A stretch of 64,000 nt of DNA from Cristatella mucedo (lineage: Eukaryota > Bryozoa > Phylactolaemata > Cristatellidae): positions 1 to 64,000 of the forward strand of contig WPIO01000254.1 of NCBI GenBank assembly GCA_009760855.2, in the 5' to 3' direction. Of the stretch, positions 54,471-64,000 are shown piece after piece. Within the stretch, counting starts at the first letter, position 1. Each line of letters opens with the position of its first letter. The notes below the pieces were generated by a model, which saw only the letters and a list, made by a program, of their open reading frames with translations, made no database searches and had not been told where the DNA came from. Both the position numbers and the translations under genes were made by a program.

Positions 54471-55374
54471 ATGGCAATCAAAGCATTTCCCGTGGCTTAT
54501 CTAGCCTATTACTACTCATTATTGCTAGACCTTGGGGCAGATCGCACCAGATTAATGCAAATGCAAGAAGTAGTCCAGATACGTTCTCACTTAGGAACTG
54601 CCAGCTTTCAAAGTAGGAACTTCTTGGGTTCACCAAACCTCACACTGGCACACCTACAAAATACAATTTATTTTGTAAGCTGGTGATACCCCCCCAGCCT
54701 GTGGGTGCTGCCGAGTCAGCCATATTCTTAGCATTGCAACAACAGCATAAACATTCAACTGGTCTCTCAAAATGCAGCAGCACAGACAAGAAGGATTTAA
54801 GCAGAGCCTATGTTTAGACAATCTGTCGATTTCGTCAAAATTGCTAGAACACAGCAGCTGAGCGGCTGCAAGCAGCACAGGCTATATCGTCTAACAGATG
54901 CATGACTCAAAAATTAAACAAGTGATAAGCCATAGAAGAATAAAGTATACGCTCTTAAATCTTTTTATTCTGAAATTGTTAGTATATCTGCATTAAAGTT
55001 GACTGCTCTAGTCTAAATAAACTCTCAACTCAGCAACAAGCGACTGGCTGATAGCGGCATCTATTAACGCTTCTGGCTTATAAGTTTCGTTTTGCTGTGT
55101 ATTAAGACTTACCAACAGGCTGTTATCGCTATAGTTATCGTTGACCTTCATTTGCGATTAATTAGTCTAGGATTTAAGTCTAGATCGCAATGTGTTGCAT
55201 TGGAATTTTGGATATATTCAGAACCTCTAAAGCGACCTTCAGGAAATACTAAGTAGCACATCTTTGAGTGTACACATACTTCAATTTAAGTTACAGAAAG
55301 TGCCTGGCCGATTATAAAACGAACTTCCAGCTGTGACCTTCCCCGCAAAGCCGACTTTTAGCGATGCACCTTCT
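54471..55374. other. Unassigned
   Basis: Two overlapping opposite-strand frames (85 and 74 codons near 54.4-54.9 kb) have no motif. Nothing else seen. Confidence 0.35.
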
Positions 55375-55660
55375 GCAGAAATGCCATAAAACGACAGCTA
55401 CTCTCTCGCTAATTACCATGGTTCATTCTTTTTCAGCGGTTCTGAGCTGCTACTTCCAGGCCAAACATTACCCCAACTGCTCTCCCGACTCTGCTATGCT
55501 TCCCACTTTCTCTTTGTTTCGCGCAACAAAGTCTATTGGCTACAGAATGTGTACCGAAAGCCGCACAGGCTGTGAGTAGGCTGCACAAAATATTCCTACG
55601 TAACACCCGCATAGTCTGTATGGCTTTGCGGAGTTACAGACGGATACACTACATTATGTT
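55375..55660 (+). mobile_element. LINE family B, 3' UTR-only copy
   Basis: From aacgacagctactctctcgc to cggagttacagacggataca and ctacattat. Same segment as 51.15-51.44 kb. Confidence 0.8.
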
Positions 55661-57555
55661 GTAGAAACCATAGTGCATTTCGAGCGTCTTAGAATTAGGT
55701 AGCACGGACGACGCATATCTCTTCTTTGGGTCTTAGCCCGGGAGGTACGCTTCTCTCTCCACACTACAGGGCCAGAGCTCGCGTTCAGCAGGCCTTAATT
55801 TTCCAAATGGCGACAGCCTTCAAGACTTTTGTGCTATAAAATATATATTTGCTATATAAATGAGGTAGCATAAAGCCGCAAAATTACTCAGTATTGAAGT
55901 AGAAGCTTGCTGGCCCTGCCAAACGTAACTAATATGAACGGTTGTACGGATTTAACTAGTAGAATGTTTGTGCTTCCCCTTTTCGCCGAAAAAATTATTC
56001 GCTTGACTCTATTGTAAGTCTGCACAAATAAATGAAGTTACTTATTGATTTATCTTTCTCTAGCTCACGAACTTATTATTGTCACAAAGATAAATACACA
56101 CACACACACACGCGCACGCGCGCGCGCACGCGCACACATATATTTATTTATTTATATATATATATATGTATACATGCATATATGGATATATTTGTATGTA
56201 CGCATGCCTATTTCGGTGTACGCATTTATTTATATATATTTATCCATATTTATCAAATAATAGAGTTTATCTCTCAATGAGCTAAGTCAGCATGACAATG
56301 AACATGTTATATAGTTACACAATCACGTCATTACATGGCGGTCTACTCACTCAGCACCTTTTATTACCGCGTAATATGAAACGTGCAGATTAATACTGAG
56401 GCCAGTCATTGAGAGCAGAACAATCGATTATGTTTGCACAACATTTACAGTACAGTTTTAAAGGCTATTTGTTATTACTCAGCGTTTAAAGCGTAAGCAA
56501 CAAAGAAAACATTGCTATTTCTACCTACCTAAAAATTACCTCGCAACTGTAAGGTTTCCTTTGAGAAAACTCAAAATACGAGTCTTCTTGTTTGTTTCCG
56601 TTATTCAGAACATACTACAATAAATTCTAAATCTTTTGTAGTTCGTTTAACCCTCATTTCAAGTATTATCGTCGAAATGATTATAAAATCAGAACAAGTT
56701 ATCTTATCGTCTTGAAATAGCACACTGAATTAGGGTTTAGCGAAATTATACCTTCATCCATCCCGCATTTGACACAAAGTCCTAAGAAAGGATTTTCAAT
56801 GTAAGGCATGTTTTAGGAAACGTCCTTTTCTTACCTTTTGTGACAAAGCTACCTGCTCTCTATTTGCATTTTATGATAAACATGATGCATATTAACTGAG
56901 AGAAACGCTTTAAGTTTGTTTTGATTTTGTTCTTTCGCTTTGCTTGAAAGAGCCATTGACAGTTTTAAGTGCTTACTAAATTTAGGTGCATGTGATAGCC
57001 GGGAAAGCGCAGAACAGTAGAGAAGGCATATTTTTGCAGGTTTCTCTATTTGGTTGTCCCTTTAGTGAATTTTTTTGCGAAAAACGACCTTAAATATCAT
57101 TTTACTGACTAAGATATCTGCCTAGGCTTCTTTTAAAGAAGCCATAGTATTTAAGAATATGTATTGTATATTAAATATGTATATTATATATTTTATATTA
57201 TATATGTATATATATGTGTGTATATTGTATATGTAGAATGTATTTTCTATTAAATATAATCTTAATTTGGAGTTCTTTCATTTTATTTTGCCATGTTTAT
57301 TAAAAACATGTTTATCATTTTAAATAGATTGACTATAATTCTAAGAACAACCATGCTAGTTCAATGTATGTATAAAATTATGTAAACGAGAGATATGCAT
57401 ATGAAAGACTTAAATAAAACAGCAAACAAACTTTGTTAATAAACCAGTTTTTTTTAAGTTTGTTTTGTTTGGTTGGAACCTCTTTCTTTTTAAAGGTCTT
57501 AATGTAACGGGACGTAGTCAGATGCGTCGGGAGTGAGTGATTCCCGCGTTCCTGG
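55661..57555. other. Unassigned, AT-rich with low-complexity tracts
   Basis: No gene recognised. It contains the CA/CG/TA tract at 56,094-56,175 and a TA-rich tract at 57,165-57,245. Confidence 0.4.
56094..56175. repeat. Compound CA / CG / TA tract
   Basis: CA repeats pass into alternating gcgcgcgcac, then ttta and tatata repeats. The alternating purine-pyrimidine run could adopt Z-DNA. Confidence 0.85.
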
Positions 57556-57985
57556 AGTACTCGCTTTTCGGAATCCAACAGTCTAGAAATACCTCGTACA
57601 AACCTTAAATCCTTTGGAGACCGTGCATTTAGCTCGTATGCTCCCACAGCCTGGAACTCCCTCCCGAACTGCATCAGAACATCCCCTGACCTGACCACAT
57701 TTAAAAGAAACTTAAAAACATACCTATTTAGGACAGCATTTAGTGGGTCCTTGTGATTCGTCCTCGATGTGCTTATGCGTGCTGACACTGTTCATGCTGC
57801 CACTAACCACATTTGCATGCTGACCCAGTGCATGTAACCCCTAACCATGTTATTCATTTTGTTTGTTTTTCAAGCATGATTTTACTTACTATTCTATTGC
57901 GTATCACTTTGCAGCAAATGTAAAGCGCCTAGAAAGAGATTAAGTTCTCTGAGGGCGCTTTATCAAGTGCAATATTATTATTATG
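57556..57985 (+). mobile_element. LINE family A, 3' end, well preserved
   Basis: From cgcttttcggaatccaacag through gtatgctcccacagcctgg and aacatcccctgacctgacca, the complete 3' UTR, the stem-loop agaaagagattaagttctct, gagggcgctttatcaagtgc and an ATT tail. 5' truncated at 57,556. Confidence 0.85.
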
Positions 57986-58129
57986 TAAATTAAAGGCACG
58001 GTCTTCGAAGGTTTGCACGAGACCAGCGATAATAGGAAGCACATTCAGGTTAAGGCAACTCTTAGACTGTTCACAAACGTAAATGTTTCCATTATTACGC
58101 ATTAAAAATACGTACCTCAGCGTTACGCA

Positions 58130-58280
58130 TTAACCCAGGCGTCCAGGTAGTCGCTGTGTACGACCCGGGTCGTAAGTGAGAGTCCACTGAGGGACATTCA
58201 GTATTGTCGAACTCAAGCAGTGAACGACCGTCAAGGCTCTTCTGCCACTATATGCGTAAAAGTCGTGACCAAAACCAATT
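58130..58280 (+). mobile_element. tRNA-derived SINE (SINE family 1), decayed
   Basis: The body words aacgaccgtcaaggctcttc and tgccactatatgcg correspond to family 1 (agagccgtaaaggctcttct, gtcgctatac). The head is poorly conserved (tacgacccgggtcgtaag). Confidence 0.45.
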
Positions 58281-59523
58281 AATGTCTTCAGCTTTAAGGA
58301 GCTGCGTGGCTCTGTGGTTGTCGCAATTCGTTCGAGCGTTCACATATATCTTACCAATGAATGGTTAAACTGCCGAATTTCGCCGGCTACTTAGTTTAGT
58401 GCTTTCCATTAGCACCCGAAAAGTATTCGATAGATGCTGAGGTAAGTCTTCCCATATAGGCCAAAGGGCTTGGTGTACCGACCAGCTTTATCTGGTACAC
58501 CGACGGTTGTACGTATATAAAGCATGTAGAAAACTGCTGTATCTAGCTATAAGCTAATGCTAAATGACTATACGATAAAAATATTTCGTCTTGCCACTCA
58601 TTATCATTATTATCTTGTAACAGTGCTGTCTTACTTTAGCTGCTACTCGTATTCGCTTTTTCTGCAGCTACAAATAACCCTTTAAGCTATCAAAGAACTT
58701 TAGCATGCATTGTCGCGTTTGACAGCAAAACTCCCCAGTTAGTTAATGCACTGGAATCGGGCAGATCTGAATCACTTGGTTCGTTGTCTATAAGTGGATG
58801 GCCATACCTTCAAGGGTTTTAAAAATACTCGTTGACGAAAAGCATTCCTAGAATGTGACTAGCCAGCCAACTAGCGTGATGGCTTATTCGTAGCAACTGC
58901 CCGCATTTTCAAAGCTTTACAAACACCAGCATACTACGTGTCTTTTACTATCATCTGAACTCAATCCTATCAAAAGTTGAGTAGTTACAGTTGAAAAGTT
59001 CTTCCGATTGTTGCACACGATGCTATTCCTAATAGTTGCATGCTCTCTGTGCAGCTTATTTGATGAGTTTCCTACTGGTCGCTCAACATTGCTTTAGTCC
59101 TCGGCTTGAAAGGGAATTATATTTGTCCTCATGAAGAGACTAACATATCCCCAGCGAGTCTACTGCTAGCCTAACAATATGCGTACTACCATCTTAGATC
59201 CACAAAAAAGCCTAAAGTGCGTGCTCATAAAATACTATGGACAGAAGAAATTAGTCGCTGGTTTAGGCTTCAGTGAAAAACCAAATGCGAACAACTCGTA
59301 TATATGCTAATCTTTACAGCTTGGGTATCAAAATAAAATTTCAACGACGTAACTCAAGCGGAATATTTCAGAAAAACTATTAGTTTACCCGGGGACTGTG
59401 CAATGCAAATCAAAATCATTATTTTGAGCAATTACAAAAGAAAATAAAACAATCTGTATATTTAGCTGGCCACGTTCTAACCAAAGCAGTTATTTCAGTG
59501 GCTTTGGAAGAAACCTTGGCTGC
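58281..59523. other. Unassigned upstream region of peptide gene 2
   Basis: No repeat or coding sequence recognised. It presumably holds the promoter of the plus-strand peptide gene, but no TATA element could be chosen with confidence. Confidence 0.35.
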
Positions 59524-60121
59524 ATGTTATACTATAATTTTAGAACGATTAAGGTCGTCAGTATCGCTGTTGTGGCTGTGTTGCTGTTCAATCTGATGTT
59601 GTCATCTGTATTTTGATGGAGCCTACTTACTCAAATTATATTCGCTCCAGACTGCAGGATGTCTGTATGAGATTTACTTCACTGTACGAGAGACCATGTA
59701 ATAAAGATTTTCTGCACATTTGATGCTATTTTGCCGATTTACCATTAAGTTTCATAAGTAATGAGTGCAAAGTAGCAATGCAAATCGCCCTGAGACTCAT
59801 TAGTAGAATGTTCAGGAAACGTATGACTTGTTCCCTGAGCTGGAGACTGAAATGGAGGGGATTTTCATAGGTAACTAATGGAAGAGCGAGCCAGTTTGAC
59901 AGGCGACACCTGTGAACGAGATTGACTACTTAGCCCGTATTATGCAATACAAATTATCTTGTGGCTGCTTCCTTTCAGAATACGACAAAGCCAAGAGGGG
60001 CTTCTTTAAAAGACATTTAAAGACTGGCCTCAGGGGAAGTACATACGCTCTTAAGTACGGTCTGAAGTATGGTCCGAAGATCATAGAAACTGTCACTGCA
60101 AACTTGCCTGCTGCAACGTAA
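59524..60121 (+). CDS. Cationic secreted peptide precursor, three exons (gene 2)
   Basis: Join of 59,524-59,607, 59,816-59,870 and 59,979-60,121: 282 nt, 93 residues. Introns of 208 and 108 bp are phase 0 and 1, as in gene 1, with acceptors ttcag and cctttcag and donors GTATTT (weak) and GTAACT. Residues 9-28 (IKVVSIAVVAVLLFNLMLSS) are a signal peptide; the ATG eight codons earlier is the only in-frame start. Exon 2 gives an acidic propiece with six Asp/Glu and no Lys/Arg (ETYDLFPELETEMEG). K52-R53 in YDKAKR matches YTAAKR of gene 1. The released 40-residue peptide is Gly-, Lys- and Tyr-rich (GFFKRHLKTGL, LKYGLKYGPK), with seven Lys/Arg and one Glu. AATATA at 60,180 may replace AATAAA. The weak first donor is the least certain point. 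Confidence 0.65.
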
Positions 60122-62289
60122 GGAATCCGTCGCTGCAGGGAATTACTGCACTATTTCAAGTGAATTGGATGTTCTACGAAATATAAGCTGTTCCAAAACC
60201 TTATTGGCCTTGTTCGCAATTTTTACCGTGAGGAAATAGTAATTGCAATAACTGAGCTCCATGTTTCTTGAAGTGACCGAAGACGTCAACATCTTCGTGC
60301 AGTTCTAGAATGCCAAAATTACACTGGCTTATGGATTTCTCTGCTAAAATTCGTGTAGTGATTAGCGATACTGACAATTTGACTTAATCATGGTCGTAAG
60401 ATGTTCGCTGCTATGCGTTGGCCTATAGCGTACTAGATCTTGGGAAAAATACGTTCTAGGAATGATCTGGATTTAGCGTCAACGTATACATAAATAGTCT
60501 GGGAGCTCACACCCACATTGTCTACCCATACAATAACCTATTCTTCCAATCATGCTACAGAAAAATAGGCATGTTAGTACTGGGGCAGTTATGTTAACTA
60601 AAAACTATGCCAACTTGGTACATTTAAAGAGTGAATTGTGGCCGTTTGAAAGTTTGACGTTTTAACCAAAAAGCGAAACTTGCGTTTGAAAAAAGTTAAT
60701 GGAACAGTAGAACATCAATTCTTTCACTGCCAAGTAATCATTTCGTTTGAGCGATAAACTTCTGCAAAAACTGACAACCCATACAATTTCGCACCTGGTT
60801 ATGATGTCAACCTCAACAAACTTAAGACGTGCCTGGTCAAGTTTTTGTTAAGTATTGAGCAGCAACAACTAATCCAAGCACTCACAAATCACCTTATCGC
60901 TCCGTAAGTGTTTGCATAGTGTGCAGGTATTACAAAATCCCACTCTCTCTCGTTTTCTGTAGCGACGAATATACACTAGAATATTTTAGATACCTCAGTC
61001 CTGTACTAACTAATATGCTCTCAGATAAATACTGTTGTAATTTAACATACTAAAACTTTGGGATTTTCATCGACCTACTGATGTTATGTTTTATTTAAGA
61101 CCTCAGACGGTTGCCGGTCATGTCAGAGCCTAGGGTCTAAAAAAAGGCTTACTTCTCATTTGACCTTTTACAAGCAATTAAGTACAGTTTGCATCGAATC
61201 ATTAACGAATAAGCTTAATCGACCTTGACATTCCTCATTCGCAATGCCTTTGATCGTCACTGACCGTATTCGGCCTGTGACGGTGCATAAGCTGAGTTCA
61301 TATGCATTTTTTAAGAAGTATCCAGTCTACCTTTATGATTCCTTATTAAGGTAGCGACTGCTCTGATGCTCAGGCGTAACTAGTCCGCAATAACAATTCT
61401 GAAAGTCATGTTAGTAAAAACCACGGCAGATGCTGGCGAAGCCTGAACTTAATATTAGGCTAGTGACTCTTAAGTGCAGCAGCAATATAAGCAGGCATGC
61501 AGCTAGGAGCCGGAATACGGCATTGGCATAGAGCATGCATGCTTAAGTGCAACGATTGCCAACCCTAGGCATCGACAAGTACATTTGACAGCAACTGAGC
61601 TTAGGAGGCGCTTAAAAACGTCTGAGACTAGGCCAGATATTATTGCATAATCAGTTCCAAAAGGTTAAAATTGAGAAGCCGCAAGCGGACGGTAGATATC
61701 GGTCATAATCTTACTGATGTTGCTCTACGCCAATCAGGGGGATGCTGCTGTTCGTCGAGTAACTACTAACAATCGTTCTGTGGACAGTGGATAAGGATTT
61801 ACTGCACCTTGCATTCGCGGTGTTAGCCTTTCAGTCTGTAAACCTAAGAAAGTAGAGCGTGTTGCTAGTTTGGCTAGACCTCCCTTACAATGAATCAGCT
61901 GAGTTAGAAATATACTACGTGCTCATTGCTGCAACAAACAGCTATTTGTTAGGCTGCATAGTTTCTTACATTCACTGGGTTAATGACTTTTGACATATTC
62001 GTTGGATGCATTACCCTAACAATAAATGTATTATACACATGGATGAACAGCCGCAGTAACATGGCATACGCCAGCCTAGCTGGCCACAGTACTAATCTTT
62101 TGATTAGGTGTTATAGAGGTGCCGGATTTCCTCAAAAACTGTCTGTCACGTTTTCCCCAAATACTAAATCGAATTGAGATGGTCGGGAGATGGAGAAGGC
62201 ACCTTAACCAAGTGACATATGGACAATCATTTTTAAGGCCAAGTGTCTGAGAACGGTTCACCTGGTTTGTGTCATTCAACCCTTTAGGT
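60122..62289. other. Unassigned AT-rich region
   Basis: No third member of the peptide family, no LINE and no SINE recognised. Searched by eye for AKR-type exon starts on both strands without success. Confidence 0.35.
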
Positions 62290-62470
62290 GTAATAAGTGA
62301 GGGGCAAGGTTGCTGACATGTTGTACGTATCGCTTGGTCGTATATATGTCACATTTGAGCAGGGTACACCTTTGAATTAGGCAGCATTAAAGTCCCCCAA
62401 AGATTACACTTTTGCAGGCGTACTTTACCTGTCAGCTTATGGTTAGCTAGCCTTGATTACAAGGCATTTG
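62290..62470 (-). mobile_element. Possible LINE endonuclease remnant
   Basis: The minus strand of 62,381-62,398 encodes GDFNAA, the GDFN motif of LINE endonucleases, preceded by a stop. Context is too decayed to assign a family; a chance match is possible. Confidence 0.25.
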
Positions 62471-63363
62471 TGTGAGCTCCTTAACATATTATTTCTTCGT
62501 GACACACTGTCGTTGATCACTGAAATTCCTACAATTCGCATTGGGGAACCTAAAAATCCCGAAGGTGCTCTTATTTCTAAAAGAAGTACATTTTCAAAAT
62601 CTTTTTAATCGGTAATTATGGGAAACGTCTACCCGGTCACTGCGTACATCCGTGAAACCGAATAGATCATGTGCAGCTATCATATTGGTACTAAGGCATG
62701 CTAGTAAAGATGGCCTGCCGGTAGATTTTTACGAATGACGTCGTCGCACTTGATACTCAGCACGTCACGTTTTGATTAGTGTTTTGGAGGACGGCTCATG
62801 CACAGTTTAAGCAAAAGAATTACTAGGTCTCCCGGAAGTATCACAGAGAAGTCTGGCAAAAGTTCGCATCGAGCTGAGACACTCCATAGGCCTTGTGCTG
62901 CAGAGCGGCCTCGGTCTAATCTGTGGGAAGTTTGGATCTTCTTTTCTGGACGGGTCGTACGTTTCAGTTTTAGAATGTTCAAGACACGGCATCCGCAAGC
63001 AAGACAGGTTTTTTAACGTCTTCAAAATCTAGAAATGCAAGCGCATTGAAATAATCCTAACGGCGATGAATTCTTGTGAGCTGTAACCTAGTCTTGAGAG
63101 GAGATTCTTTAGCAGTGAACTTTCTTTCGCAGGGAATTGTCGTCGACCTGATTTGACTTGCTTCACTCGATAAATTATTTCAATGAATTGTACTATGCAT
63201 TGCAAGTGATTTTGCACGAATAAAAACGAAGCATCCAAACGTTTACTCATTATTTTTCCAAAGCCGTCTATAGTCACTCACGTGAATAACAGAAACCATT
63301 AACACTGTTTGATGCAATCGAAGTCAGCCTATCTTTGCTTCTTCCAGGTACAGTTTTGGTAGT
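62471..63363. other. Unassigned
   Basis: Overlapping opposite frames near 62.78-63.03 kb have no recognisable motif. Nothing supportable. Confidence 0.35.
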
Positions 63364-63495
63364 CTACCGAAATTGTTTTTTTGCTTTAGGTAACGGAGGA
63401 GTTTCACAAGAATCAAAATACAAGTTATCTTTCATAGTCGTCGTTTCGGCGATGAAATCGTATGTTGCATCAATCAAATCTTGTGTTTTAAACAT
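63364..63495 (-). CDS. Possible small ORF or terminal exon, 43 codons
   Basis: The minus-strand frame from ATG 63,495 to TAG 63,364 reads MFKTQDLIDATYDFIAETTT, MKDNLYFDSCETPP, LPKAKKQF. Composition is protein-like. No signal peptide, splice partner or paralogue was found, and such short frames occur by chance. Confidence 0.2.
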   Translation of the reverse strand: MFKTQDLIDATYDFIAETTTMKDNLYFDSCETPPLPKAKKQFR

Positions 63496-64000
63496 CCAAC
63501 ATTAGCTTGGTTTCCTCTTCATTCACGCCAACTTAACTCGAACAAATGCATATCAGACGTTTTGGATTGCAAATTTTCAAACTTGAATGTTATATGTACA
63601 TCAATTAATGGTCAATAACTTAATTCATAGGAATCTTCTCTACACATGTCAGTAGTTCACTCACTAAGATTAGACCAGATTATACTCTATTTCTGTGATG
63701 GTAAAAATAAGAAAGATAATGATACTAATAATATCAGTAAATGCGTGAACATTTTTGCTTTTCACAATATGAGCTTCACTTACCTCTTCTTCATCACTCA
63801 CGCTAATGATATTGTCTGAATTAGTAAAATAACCGTGTACAGGATAAATTGAAAATATATAGACTGCATAAGCTATACGTAATTAGGGAACGTGGAAAGC
63901 AGAGATTAGGTTGTCAGTAGATATTACAGATATAAATCTCGATAACTACGTTATAAATTGTGCCAAAGAATATTCTGACCAAAACCTTTGGAGTCTAGAT
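63496..64000. other. No recognisable feature
   Basis: AT-rich end of the window. No gene or repeat recognised. Confidence 0.4.

Noticed and set aside
56032-56280. Plus-strand frames beginning MKLLIDLSFSS with Thr-His repeats
   Set aside because: The frame runs through the CA/CG/TA tract; the signal-like start is coincidental and there is no splice partner matching the peptide genes.

Overview
The window looks like nuclear DNA of a metazoan, probably an aquatic invertebrate or basal chordate. Long reading frames are almost absent. AT-rich non-coding DNA and simple-sequence runs (CA, TA, GA, CA/CG) dominate, and most recognisable sequence is decayed transposable elements. These are mainly L2/CR1-like non-LTR retrotransposons ending in (ATT)n or in a GTTACAGAYGGAGATACATTACA-type tail, plus two tRNA-derived SINE families and Ty3/gypsy-like LTR elements. 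The few credible genes have short GT-AG introns of about 70-210 bp. The species cannot be fixed from the sequence.

Layout. From 1 to 15.3 kb are LINE fragments of family A ((ATT)n tail) and family B (ATTACA-type tail) on both strands, with one SINE. From 15.3 to 23.5 kb is a mosaic: a decayed CCHC ORF1-like gene, an AT-rich foreign-looking segment of about 1.5 kb (17.96-19.54 kb) in which two convergent reading frames share stop-codon bases, a degenerate GAATTGTCCGC phrase repeat, a family B copy, and pieces of a second LTR element. From 23.5 to 30 kb it is mostly unassigned, with SINEs, an element with inverted GACATTTCCCCC phrases and a GA run. From 30 to 33 kb three family A 3' ends are stacked head to tail. 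From 33.885 to 38.284 kb is one complete but inactivated LTR retrotransposon with both LTRs, TGTAGT/ACTACA ends, polypurine tract, gag zinc knuckles, protease, RT/RNase H and integrase. From 39.9 to 46.6 kb are the longest family A and family B copies, both on the minus strand.

From 46.9 kb on, transposon density falls and host-type genes can be seen. The main discovery candidate is a pair of divergent, paralogous three-exon genes: minus strand 48,452-48,903 and plus strand 59,524-60,121. Both encode a signal peptide, a strongly acidic propiece, a Lys-Arg processing site and a strongly cationic C-terminal peptide of 39-40 residues. Both have intron phases 0 then 1 at equivalent places and total coding lengths that are exact multiples of three. 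This is the architecture of secreted cationic (antimicrobial-type) peptide precursors; I do not recognise the family. A broken coding segment (47.44-47.99 kb) and a weaker three-exon candidate (49.70-50.12 kb) lie next to the first gene.

The elements appear to work together as LINE-SINE partners. SINE family 2 ends in the same stem-loop and GGGGGCT-type 3' sequence as LINE family A, which suggests it borrows the LINE reverse transcriptase. Several family A copies begin immediately after the (ATT)n tail of another copy.
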